A stretch of 33,757 bases of DNA, from positions 1-33,757 of the forward strand of contig JAIVFJ010000486.1 in NCBI GenBank assembly GCA_025765615.1, read 5' to 3'. Below, one piece after another: positions 25,734 through 33,757 of this stretch. A program made the position numbers and the translations under genes. A model generated the notes under the pieces. It did no database searches. It saw only the letters and a program-made list of their open reading frames with translations, and had not been told where the DNA came from. This DNA is from Zopfochytrium polystomum. Lineage: Eukaryota; Chytridiomycota; Chytridiomycetes; Chytridiales; Chytridiaceae. The number at the start of each line of letters is the position of its first letter. The stretch's first letter is position 1.

Positions 25734-26026
25734 GGCCTCAGTGCGTGTTACCGGGTCTGGACATTTGACACTGGTTAAATATAGATGTCCAGATCAAGTA
25801 TGTTTTGGAGATGGGCTGCGCGTAGGGCTGCATGGTGATTTGCGCACATGTGTAGGTGGAGGCTCTGGTGGTGGTGGTTCTGGTGGTGGCGCTTGAGGTG
25901 GTAGGTCTCTAGTTGGTGTTTCAGCAATTGTTTTGTCATCAGGGGTATGCTTTGGTGGTGTTAGTAAAATGACAGAGGTGTTTGTGAGTATTAGGATGCA
26001 GAAAAAGGAAATAGAAAAATCATTGG
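25734..26026 (-). other. Pro-rich integrase-RT linker of family B, left arm
   Basis: In the RT frame, upstream of a TGA at 25794, the minus strand reads TPPKHTPDDKTIAE, then a Pro-rich run (PPQAPPPEPPPPEPPPTH). A proline-rich linker at this place is usual for copia pol. It starts just after the structured repeat. Confidence 0.65.
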
Positions 26027-26467
26027 CAGGTGAGCCTTCTGCACGATGCGGCTCGGGACACCCGTGCCAGAGAGCCTTCTCTTCCTCTCTCCACAGCCCG
26101 CCTTCCGCACTTTCCCCCATGCGTAACGTCAGGCGCCAAGGGACCTATCTCCCCTGGTGGTGTTCCTTACGGAATGGGCTCCCCAAACAGGCATCCATCC
26201 CTTCTGACTTGGGTCCACGCCACACTAGCTCCCGCAGGGTTGGTATGGCCCAGGGCCTTCGGTTGCGCCACCCACGTCACTCCCAGCCGAGAGTGCGCCT
26301 GCAGTCACAGAGCCGGTCGCCGCCCTCACTCATCCGATTGGTCCCCGGCTTTAGTGCTCGTAGGTAAGGCCCACTGGAGATGGCGTTAATTGCGGTAACA
26401 CGGAGTCCATCCCGTCGTGCCGCCACCTCCAACACTTTGTGCTGTGCATCGTTATCCGATTCACTTT
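26027..26467 (-). repeat. Structured repeat inside family B pol, left arm (441 bp)
   Basis: Minus orientation; same content as 30628-31068. It separates the integrase frame, whose stop TGA is formed at its first bases (AAG TGA ATC), from the Pro-rich linker. GC-richer than the surrounding pol sequence. Related to copy 1 at 1204-1624. Confidence 0.75.
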
Positions 26468-27357
26468 CGCTGCCGTAACTGGACCACTTCATGTTCATTT
26501 GGTGCTAGTTCTGTGGAAGGTTGTCGCTCAGCTACCGCTGCTGGTCCTGGTTCTGGGAATTGATCCACGTGCACATTGGCTTCACGAAGGAGGTTTGTGA
26601 TGTTTTGTTCAGTTGATGTAAGTTCATCTTTGCTGAGGAGTGGTGTTAGCTGATGAACAAGGTCCTGAGCAATATCCTCTGCTGCTGAGGTGCTGAGGCG
26701 AGGGAAACTGTCTTCTGCAACCACAAGGTCATCCAATCGATGAGTGATTACTCTACCCGTGCTGATGTCAATCAAACAAGCAATGGAACGACCAATGTTT
26801 CCAATGTAAACTGCTGGTCGGGCCCGTTCTGCAAGCTTTTTAAACTGATGTGTTTGTCCACGTTCCTTTGCTGTGATGTGATACAAACATCCTGAGCCAA
26901 AAACTCTGAATTGACTGATGCATGGAGGGAATCCAAGAAGCGTTTCAACTGGAGATAGTAATCCACGGCTGAGGACAGGAAGTGTATTGATGATATCTAC
27001 TGCATGTCGAATCGCGTATCCCCACCATGACCATGGTGAACCAGCATGTCTTAGAAGAGATCGTGTGACATCCATGACTGTTCGAACTGCTCGCTCTGCT
27101 TTCCCATTCAGCTCAGGTGTATGAGGGGGACTGACTTCAACGCGGATGCCACGTGGTGCACAGAAACGGTTAAAGGCGAGTGAATTCAGTTCCCCACCAT
27201 CAAAGCAGACGCCCTTTACACGAACATCCCTAACTGTCTCCAATTGTTGGATGATCTTAATGGCCTCCGGTAGCGCTTCTGACTTTCTCCGAAGGTTTGT
27301 TGACCAGAGATAATTACTTGCATAGTCAATGGCAATGAGAGCAAAGCCATATTGTCC
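26461..27357 (-). pseudogene. Family B integrase core, left arm
   Basis: Same protein as the right-arm entry at 29738-30634, with no difference seen by eye in the 260-codon frame 26461-27243. The DDE residues are present, but the frame is separated from pre-integrase by a TGA at 27358-27360 that the right arm shares. Upstream of the METVRDV codon the frame stays open to that stop (GQYGFALIAIDYASNYLWS). Confidence 0.9.
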
Positions 27358-27360
27358 TCA

Positions 27361-27777
27361 AAACTTTGGTTTGACTTCCACTAGATCAAAGGCTAAATGT
27401 TCGCCATCTGTATGTGGAATAGCAGCACGAGTCTGTTTGGCAATAATGCAGGCCTTACACGGTTCTTCAAGTAAGTCCAGCTTAATGTCAGGAAAGTCAG
27501 CACATGTACGGCGCTCCTTCATTGCTCGTAGTCTTGCATAAGGGATATGGCCGAGGCGTTCATGCATGCGCTGAGTGTTTGGAGCGTTGCTGTTGAGAAA
27601 GGCTGTGCGTATACTGAGTGTATCAACTGGTTCTGCAGAGCTGAAGAGGTTGTAAAATTTATTGGCGCAGTGTGCAATAAATTGTTTGCTGTAGTTGAAG
27701 TTGGGGTTTGCTGCTGTTGGGAACCATTGGAGACCATGTCTAAGAATCATTTGAAGGACGGCTGGATCTCCTTCCTC
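27361..27777 (-). pseudogene. Family B pre-integrase (HHCC) domain, left arm
   Basis: Minus strand: NTQRMHERLGHIPYARL and LLEEPCKACIIAKQTR give the H...H...CX2C zinc-binding fold of copia integrase. The frame is cut at 27777, the inner end of the arm, where it meets plus-strand gag. One visible difference from the right arm lies near the inner end (GCCGTCC versus GCTGTCC). Confidence 0.88.
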
Positions 27778-28968
27778 AACGGCGAGCATTATGCATTTGC
27801 ACGAGACGGGCGTGAGCCAGTCAAATGGTTCTCAGGGACAGAAGACCAGAACGCATACTGTATCCTTCTCATTCGACGACATGTTGAACCAGAGCTTCTA
27901 CCACAGTTCCCCCGACGAGGACAGATTTTTGCCTACACACTGCTTGGTGAAATTGCGATTGCATGTCGAACAACAGATCAAGGATTGGCAAAGGAAATTA
28001 TTGATGATTTCGAACGTATAAAAATAAAACCTGCAGAATCATCCGAGTCATATGCAATGCGCTTCATTACAGCTTACCACAAAGTAGAAAGCTTTGCAGA
28101 AAGTTCATCAGTGGAAATCCGCAGTCGCATCACACCATTTTCCAAAGTTGTGCGAGTCTTCGTATCTGCCCTGAACAACACGCTTATCGATATGGGTGTT
28201 GCCAATACGTTCATGTTTGCAGGGAATCCTATCACTTCTGTTTCATCATTGACTAAACTAATCACCTTATTTAAATCTACCGCCCGCCAAAATACATATG
28301 ATGAGAGGCGGGATCGACTTGCAGCACAACAGGAGCGGGATCTGACAACAGCCATTCCAGAAGTCACTACACCAACAGCAAATGTAATTATTCGGCCAAA
28401 AGTACACTATAGTCAACTCCGCGGTCGTGGCAGTTATCATAAACCTCAGCAGTACCAGCCGTATCCTAATATCCACCCAACAACCTTGCAGTACCAAAAC
28501 CCTCAGTCCCAACAGTACACACCGCGCCCATATGGTGGTTTTGGCCGAGGCCGAGGAACATGGCGAGGACTTAGTTCACGTGGAACAGCAACAGGTGGTA
28601 CCGCAATGGGACGCGGCTCTAGGGGGAGTTAGTACCCTGCACAGCAACAGTCTTTTGGAGTCCAATGTCATGCATGTAGAGGCTATGGTCATGTTGCTCG
28701 ACAGTGTGCCAACACATTTCTTCAGCAATTGCAGCAACAGCAACAGCATCGACCACCACCAAATCCAAATGCGCTCTTACTCCAGCAACCAAACCCTCCA
28801 CAACAGCAGATACCTGAAAACCAAGCACTTCTTTTACAGAACGGTGATTGGGATGACCAGCAAAAGGAGCAGTCTGCTGCAGAACAGCAATTGTGGATGG
28901 AAACGCAACTCGAATCAGAGACTGAACAAGATGAAAGTCAACAGGATTTTTGGATGGCCCGGGAGTAA
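27778..28968 (+). pseudogene. Family B gag, C-terminal part with internal TAG and zinc knuckle
   Basis: From GEHYAFARDGREPVKWF onward this is a copia gag; AYTLLGEIAIACRTTDQGL corresponds to the E relic. After a Gly/Arg-rich stretch (GGFGRGRGTW) an in-frame TAG stops the frame at 28630-28632. The same frame then runs on to a TAA at 28966-28968 and includes the CCHC knuckle CHACRGYGHVARQC (28666-28707), which binds RNA, followed by a Gln-rich tail. Because antisense pre-integrase sequence upstream happens to be open, an ATG at 27736 or 27547 now precedes this fragment in frame and creates a chimeric ORF of up to 361 aa (27547-28632). The stop may be a lesion or a read-through site. Confidence 0.85.
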
Positions 28969-29317
28969 TCCGGGCATTTGCAGTTAACGTCCCTTCCCTT
29001 CCAATTTCTTTTCCTGTACTCATCGACAACGGTTGCAATGTTACAACGCTTCGAGATTTCTCTCTCTTCATTCCCTATAGTTATACTCAGCAGAAATCTA
29101 GCATGCGTATCACCAAAGAAGGACCTATTCTTACTTGTGAAAAGGATTCGGCACAGCTCTCATACCACTCGCCAACAACATCACACTTATAATTGAAGGT
29201 GCCCAATATGCTCCAGAATGTCCTGTCAACTTGGTCGCTGATCGGGACCTACAACTATGTGGCTTCTTCCATCTTGCACGAGACCTTCAACCTGGTACTA
29301 TTTATCGTAGCAGTCCT
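28950..29317 (+). pseudogene. Family B protease region
   Basis: A second frame overlapping the gag end reads ISFPVLIDNGCNVTTLRDFS; the shape fits the retropepsin active-site loop, but the usual DSG/DTG is DNG (Asp codon 29025-29027). The frame ends at 29192, and the following sequence (IPLANNITLIIEGAQYAPEC, then NLVADRDLQLCGFFHLARDL) reads in yet another frame, so at least one indel lies near 29160-29190. With 27778-28968 this is the only segment present once inside the inverted repeat. Confidence 0.7.
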
Positions 29318-29737
29318 GAGGAAGGAGATCCAGCTGTCCTTCAAATGATTCTTAGACATGGTCTCCAATGGTTCCCAACAGCAGCAAACCCCAACTTCAA
29401 CTACAGCAAACAATTTATTGCACACTGCGCCAATAAATTTTACAACCTCTTCAGCTCTGCAGAACCAGTTGATACACTCAGTATACGCACAGCCTTTCTC
29501 AACAGCAACGCTCCAAACACTCAGCGCATGCATGAACGCCTCGGCCATATCCCTTATGCAAGACTACGAGCAATGAAGGAGCGCCGTACATGTGCTGACT
29601 TTCCTGACATTAAGCTGGACTTACTTGAAGAACCGTGTAAGGCCTGCATTATTGCCAAACAGACTCGTGCTGCTATTCCACATACAGATGGCGAACATTT
29701 AGCCTTTGATCTAGTGGAAGTCAAACCAAAGTTTTGA
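29318..29737 (+). pseudogene. Family B pre-integrase domain, right arm
   Basis: Continues directly from the protease region, the native order (HLARDLQPGTIYRSSPEEG, then DPAVLQMILRHGLQWF). Zinc-binding H...H...CX2C as in the left arm. Ends at a TGA (29735-29737) within VKPKF-stop-GQYGF, where integrase should continue. Confidence 0.9.
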
Positions 29738-30634
29738 GGACAATATGGCTTTGCTCTCATTGCCATTGACTATGCAAGTAATTATCTCTGGTCAACAAAC
29801 CTTCGGAGAAAGTCAGAAGCGCTACCGGAGGCCATTAAGATCATCCAACAATTGGAGACAGTTAGGGATGTTCGTGTAAAGGGCGTCTGCTTTGATGGTG
29901 GGGAACTGAATTCACTCGCCTTTAACCGTTTCTGTGCACCACGTGGCATCCGCGTTGAAGTCAGTCCCCCTCATACACCTGAGCTGAATGGGAAAGCAGA
30001 GCGAGCAGTTCGAACAGTCATGGATGTCACACGATCTCTTCTAAGACATGCTGGTTCACCATGGTCATGGTGGGGATACGCGATTCGACATGCAGTAGAT
30101 ATCATCAATACACTTCCTGTCCTCAGCCGTGGATTACTATCTCCAGTTGAAACGCTTCTTGGATTCCCTCCATGCATCAGTCAATTCAGAGTTTTTGGCT
30201 CAGGATGTTTGTATCACATCACAGCAAAGGAACGTGGACAAACACATCAGTTTAAAAAGCTTGCAGAACGGGCCCGACCAGCAGTTTACATTGGAAACAT
30301 TGGTCGTTCCATTGCTTGTTTGATTGACATCAGCACGGGTAGAGTAATCACTCATCGATTGGATGACCTTGTGGTTGCAGAAGACAGTTTCCCTCGCCTC
30401 AGCACCTCAGCAGCAGAGGATATTGCTCAGGACCTTGTTCATCAGCTAACACCACTCCTCAGCAAAGATGAACTTACATCAACTGAACAAAACATCACAA
30501 ACCTCCTTCGTGAAGCCAATGTGCACGTGGATCAATTCCCAGAACCAGGACCAGCAGCGGTAGCTGAGCGACAACCTTCCACAGAACTAGCACCAAATGA
30601 ACATGAAGTGGTCCAGTTACGGCAGCGAAAGTGA
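29738..30634 (+). pseudogene. Family B integrase core, right arm
   Basis: Catalytic D in IAIDYASNYLW (29768-29770), second D in VCFDGGELNS (29894-29896), and E in LNGKAERAVRT (29999-30001), 35 residues apart as in D,D(35)E integrases. The region after FRVFGSGCLYHI is the C-terminal part. It inserts retroelement cDNA into the host genome. The frame is blocked upstream by the shared TGA and ends with VVQLRQRK-stop where the structured repeat begins. Confidence 0.92.
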
Positions 30635-31068
30635 ATCGGATAACGATGCACAGCACAAAGTGTTGGAGGTGGCGGCACGACGGGATGGACTCCGTGTTAC
30701 CGCAATTAACGCCATCTCCAGTGGGCCTTACCTACGAGCACTAAAGCCGGGGACCAATCGGATGAGTGAGGGCGGCGACCGGCTCTGTGACTGCAGGCGC
30801 ACTCTCGGCTGGGAGTGACGTGGGTGGCGCAACCGAAGGCCCTGGGCCATACCAACCCTGCGGGAGCTAGTGTGGCGTGGACCCAAGTCAGAAGGGATGG
30901 ATGCCTGTTTGGGGAGCCCATTCCGTAAGGAACACCACCAGGGGAGATAGGTCCCTTGGCGCCTGACGTTACGCATGGGGGAAAGTGCGGAAGGCGGGCT
31001 GTGGAGAGAGGAAGAGAAGGCTCTCTGGCACGGGTGTCCCGAGCCGCATCGTGCAGAAGGCTCACCTG
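30628..31068 (+). repeat. Structured repeat inside family B pol, right arm (441 bp)
   Basis: Opens AAAGTGAATCGGATAACG and closes GAAGGCTCACCTG, followed by a T-rich run. Stem 30665-30674 (GGAGGTGGCG) pairs with 30710-30719 (CGCCATCTCC) with one G-U. A terminal stem GAGCC (31041-31045)/GGCTC (31059-31063) is near the end. The first 100 bases can also be read as protein (VLEVAARRDGLRVTAINAIS) with 60-70% similarity to copy 1, so a coding explanation for that part is not excluded. Candidate explanations are an intron, a structured RNA element or an inserted short element. Confidence 0.72.
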
Positions 31069-31361
31069 CCAATGATTTTTCTATTTCCTTTTTCTGCATC
31101 CTAATACTCACAAACACCTCTGTCATTTTACTAACACCACCAAAGCATACCCCTGATGACAAAACAATTGCTGAAACACCAACTAGAGACCTACCACCTC
31201 AAGCGCCACCACCAGAACCACCACCACCAGAGCCTCCACCTACACATGTGCGCAAATCACCATGCAGCCCTACGCGCAGCCCATCTCCAAAACATACTTG
31301 ATCTGGACATCTATATTTAACCAGTGTCAAATGTCCAGACCCGGTAACACGCACTGAGGCC
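31069..31361 (+). other. Pro-rich integrase-RT linker of family B, right arm
   Basis: Same as the left-arm linker: a frame with the Pro-rich run PPQAPPPEPPPPEPPPTH, a TGA at 31299-31301, then SVKCPDPVTRTEAMSG into RT in the same frame. Confidence 0.65.
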
Positions 31362-33164
31362 ATGAGTGGAAAGTGGTCCAAAGAGTGGATAGCAGCAGAG
31401 AAAACAGAGATTGACGCTCTCAGAATGCTTGCAGCTTTCGAAGTCGTTGATCGACCCAAGAATGTCAATGTCGTGCAGAACAAATGGGTTTACAAGATCA
31501 AGCTTCGACCGGACGCCAGCATTGAGCGCTTTCGCGCACGACTAGTGGCGAAGGGCTTTACACAGCGTCGTGGCGTTGATTTCTGGAACACTCACTCTCC
31601 TGTTGTTCGCATCAAAAGTCTACGATGGCTCCTTGCTATGACAGCCTCAAACGGTTGGGACACAGCTATGGTCGATATTAGCAATGCCTACCTCAACAGC
31701 AAACTTGATGTCCCCATCTACATGGAGCAACCAGATGGCTACCGTTCGGATGGCAAGGTCTGGCTTTTGCACAAAGCTGTCAACGGTATCAAGCAAGCGG
31801 GGGCGTTGTTGGTACCAGGAACTCATTGGTCGTCTCAAATCTGCCAACTACCAACAAAGCGCAGCAGATCCGTGCATCCTCTTCAAGCGCACAAAGGAAC
31901 GTATTATTTTCATTGCTATCTATGTCGATGATATTTGTTGCTTTGGGCACACAGAGGAAATCACCTCTGCCATCAATTTGCTAAAATCCTTCTATAAGCT
32001 CCGCGAACTAGGTCATATCAAGACCGTACTGAATATGGAAGTTCATCAAACCCAACTGGCATCTACTTGCATCAACAAGCTTACACCAAAGAGTTACTCC
32101 AACGCCATGCAGACCTAGTCAATGGAAAGAAGACAGCAGTAACTGCTCTCCCCAGTAGTCTCACTCTTCAACCTCGAGAAAATGATGAACCCACAGCAAA
32201 TCAACAGCTCTACCAAGCAATCCTTGGTGGCATCAACTATTTGGCAACACACACACGACCAGACTTGGCACCAGCAGTCTCATATCTTGGCGCCTTCAGC
32301 AAGGACCCAAGCAAACACCACTTGCAGATCCTCACTCAAGTCCTTCAATACATCAATGGTACACGTGAGTATGGTTTGCTTTATTCCAACACAGGGTCTG
32401 GAATTTTCGGCTACTCAGATGCTGCTCATGGAGTTCATGCTGATGGGAAATCACAACTTGGCTACTTTGTTTTGTTTGGAAATACCGCTATCAGCTGGGC
32501 ATCAACTCGCAGTCCTACAGTTATGCTGTCACCTCAGCAAGCAGAATACGTTGCAGTCTCAGAACTAGGACGAGAACTGGAGGCCATCTCACAACAGCAC
32601 ACAGCACTTATGCTCCCATCCCCAACTCCTATTCCAATCTATACTGACAACCACGGCGTTATCAATTTGAGCTCAAACGATCTCTACACTAATAGGTCAA
32701 AACATATTCTGGTTAAGTATCACCAAATCAGGGAACTGGTTGATCGACAAGTGGTTCGACTGGAATGGATTCCTGGCGCCGAGCAACCAGCAGATTATCT
32801 TACAAAATCATTACCAGCTGCTTTAGGTGCTTACCATCTTAGTCATATTGGTCTTGTCGTGTGCCTTAGTTTCTGTCCCCTTTCTTTATTTGTATTGCAT
32901 TCTCTTTCTCCTTTCTCTTTCTTGTCCTTCTTCTTCTTCTGCATTGCTTCTTATATTCCTGCATTCAAGCTTTCTTTGCTCTCCATCTACAATATTTCAT
33001 ATGGGCATTCTTTTCTTATTGTTCTGCCACTTGGTGGCCTAGTCATACCTGTTTATTGCTTTTCCTTAACCAGTGTACGGTTTCCTTACGTTGCCTATGA
33101 GCGTAAGGTTTTCCCTCTGTGCTGGCCCTTTTGCTCCTGCCCACAGCTTAGGGGGGAGTGTTAG
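31362..33164 (+). pseudogene. Family B reverse transcriptase-RNase H, right arm (frameshifted)
   Basis: The same protein as the intact left-arm ORF but in three pieces. An extra G in the run at about 31798-31802 shifts the frame after NGIKQAG. A missing base near 32049 (CAAACCCAACT versus CAAACACCAACT in the left arm) restores the frame for RNase H from HQQAYTKELL. A further 1-base loss near 32855 removes the normal stop, so the frame runs on to 33164 into the LTR. YVDD and all RNase H acidic residues are still encoded. Confidence 0.9.
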
Positions 33165-33404
33165 ATTTTGGGTTTTTGCAGTAAGCAGTGTGCAGGAGCA
33201 ACACCTCACACTGTGGTGCGGATGGGAGCACCAACTGTGATGAGGATTTGGTGCATTTTTTGTCACCTGGTCTTTGTCACAATTTTGTATAAAGCCAAAC
33301 AGCATACATTGTACAACAGTCTCCCATCTCAGCTTCACCATCACAAGAGAGTAGCCACCAGAGTAGTTCACCACCATCCACAATCAGCAGCTGTCATTTC
33401 TTCA
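33159..33404 (+). repeat. Truncated family B LTR, right arm (246 bp)
   Basis: Starts TGTTAGATTTTGGG after the purine tract CTTAGGGGGGAG, contains TATAAA near 33288, and ends TTTCTTCA, where it joins inverted gag N-terminal sequence. Mirror of 23695-23940, with a few differences such as GTGCGGATGG versus GAGCATGG. Confidence 0.85.
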
Positions 33405-33757
33405 TTGGATAGTTCTGAAATTAGGTCGTCCAGCCAATCTCCAAAATTGCTACGCCTTTGAGGATGGGGAATGCACGGGAAGCATACTTGATTTGATCAC
33501 GCTGTGCTCATGCTTGAGGAGAGAAAATGGTTGAGAGCTTTGCAGGAGAATAGAAATTTGTAAAGGCAGTGATTTCCCTGATTTAGTGGTAACCCTTCGT
33601 ACGGAATAGTAGCAGTCTTTAAGTCGACACTCAACAAGCGTGACACGACACTTGATGGTCAAGGTATGGGTGTGGATAGGTGGATAGGTGATGTAGCCAA
33701 GTTTGCACACGTGTGTAGAGTGACTGAGGACGAGGAAAAACAGACTTGTCACAGGGG
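33405..33757 (-). pseudogene. Inverted copy of family B gag N-terminus and leader (runs off window)
   Basis: Minus strand corresponds to 23348-23694: leader, then the gag start (ATG near 33509) through FGDWLDDLISELSN ending at 33405. It has more mismatches than the rest of the arm (for example in the stretch before the ATG). If the mirror holds, an inverted B 5' LTR should lie within about 1 kb beyond the window end. Confidence 0.85.

Larger units (their letters stand above)
23348..27777 (-). repeat. Left arm of the large family B inverted repeat
   Basis: The reverse complement of this segment matches 29318-33757 almost base for base over about 4.4 kb; paired coordinates sum to about 57095-57105 throughout. 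The arm holds, from its outer end, leader plus gag N-terminus (plus strand), then truncated LTR, 3' untranslated region, RNase H, RT, linker, structured repeat, integrase and pre-integrase (minus strand). The outer limit shown is only where the window's right end falls; the arm may extend further left. Confidence 0.95.
29318..33757 (+). repeat. Right arm of the large family B inverted repeat
   Basis: Mirror of 23348-27777. The inner 1.7 kb is nearly identical to the left arm, with net zero indels up to 31068. Beyond about 31800 single-base indels become frequent, and the last 300 bp differ most. The arm continues past the window end. Confidence 0.95.

Noticed and set aside
25612..26389. Plus-strand ORFs opposite the B linker and structured repeat
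   Set aside because: Gly-rich and Ser-rich products are the complement of Pro-rich and GC-rich sequence; no family resemblance and only present because the arms are duplicated.
23348..33757. Untrimmed hairpin-adapter read as sole cause of the palindrome
   Set aside because: Such artefacts give a palindrome with no unique spacer, whereas here 1540 bp of single-copy gag and protease lie at the centre. A chimera of another kind is still possible and is raised in the findings.

Overview
This is a eukaryotic, retrotransposon-dominated window, most likely from a filamentous fungus (a basidiomycete is my guess; nothing here fixes the taxon). The support is several Ty1/copia families (gag, DSG protease, HHCC plus DDE integrase, YVDD reverse transcriptase, RNase H), a decayed Tc1/mariner transposase, short GT-AG introns in the one plausible host gene, and no bacterial features. 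There are no rRNA or tRNA genes and no CRISPR array. Almost all of it is nested or rearranged transposons. I use working names A to F for the families.

Layout. 1-4468 (minus strand) is the decayed interior of a copia element E: gag relic at 3699-4265, possible protease trace near 3300-3440, and a 421-bp structured repeat at 1204-1624. A heat-shock-element-like array with a TATA box lies at 560-688. The 5' LTR of E (4469-4735 plus 12777-13136) is split by A1, a nearly intact copia element at 4736-12771 with LTRs of 1210 and 1191 bp, a 5-bp GAATT target duplication, and gag-pol interrupted by one 1-base deletion near 9048. A second, empty E LTR at 16595-17220 shows the pre-insertion site. 13137-13690 (minus) is a Tc1/mariner transposase relic, 13757-14420 (plus) a copia relic (F), 14537-15214 a possible spliced gene, 15225-15533 a hypothetical ORF. 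17221-18003 is an antisense fragment of A (A3).

Rearranged elements. 18801-21592 (A2) is a fold-back derivative of A: 394 bp of LTR joined head to head to an inverted gag-leader-LTR. It abuts a decayed minus-strand reverse transcriptase (D, 21593-22447). From 22448 to the window end lies family B, arranged as a very large inverted repeat: LTR, leader and gag N-terminus, then inverted pol, then the rest of gag and protease, then forward pol, truncated LTR and inverted gag-leader. The arms (about 23348-27777 and 29318-33757) are nearly identical around a 1540-bp spacer, and the window ends inside the outer arm.

The most noteworthy results are the same aberrant junction type (truncated LTR joined to an inverted gag-N/leader/LTR) in two different copia families, and a structured repeat between integrase and reverse transcriptase of family B whose diverged relative in E keeps a 10-bp stem with a compensatory pair. 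No host cellular pathway can be described from this window.
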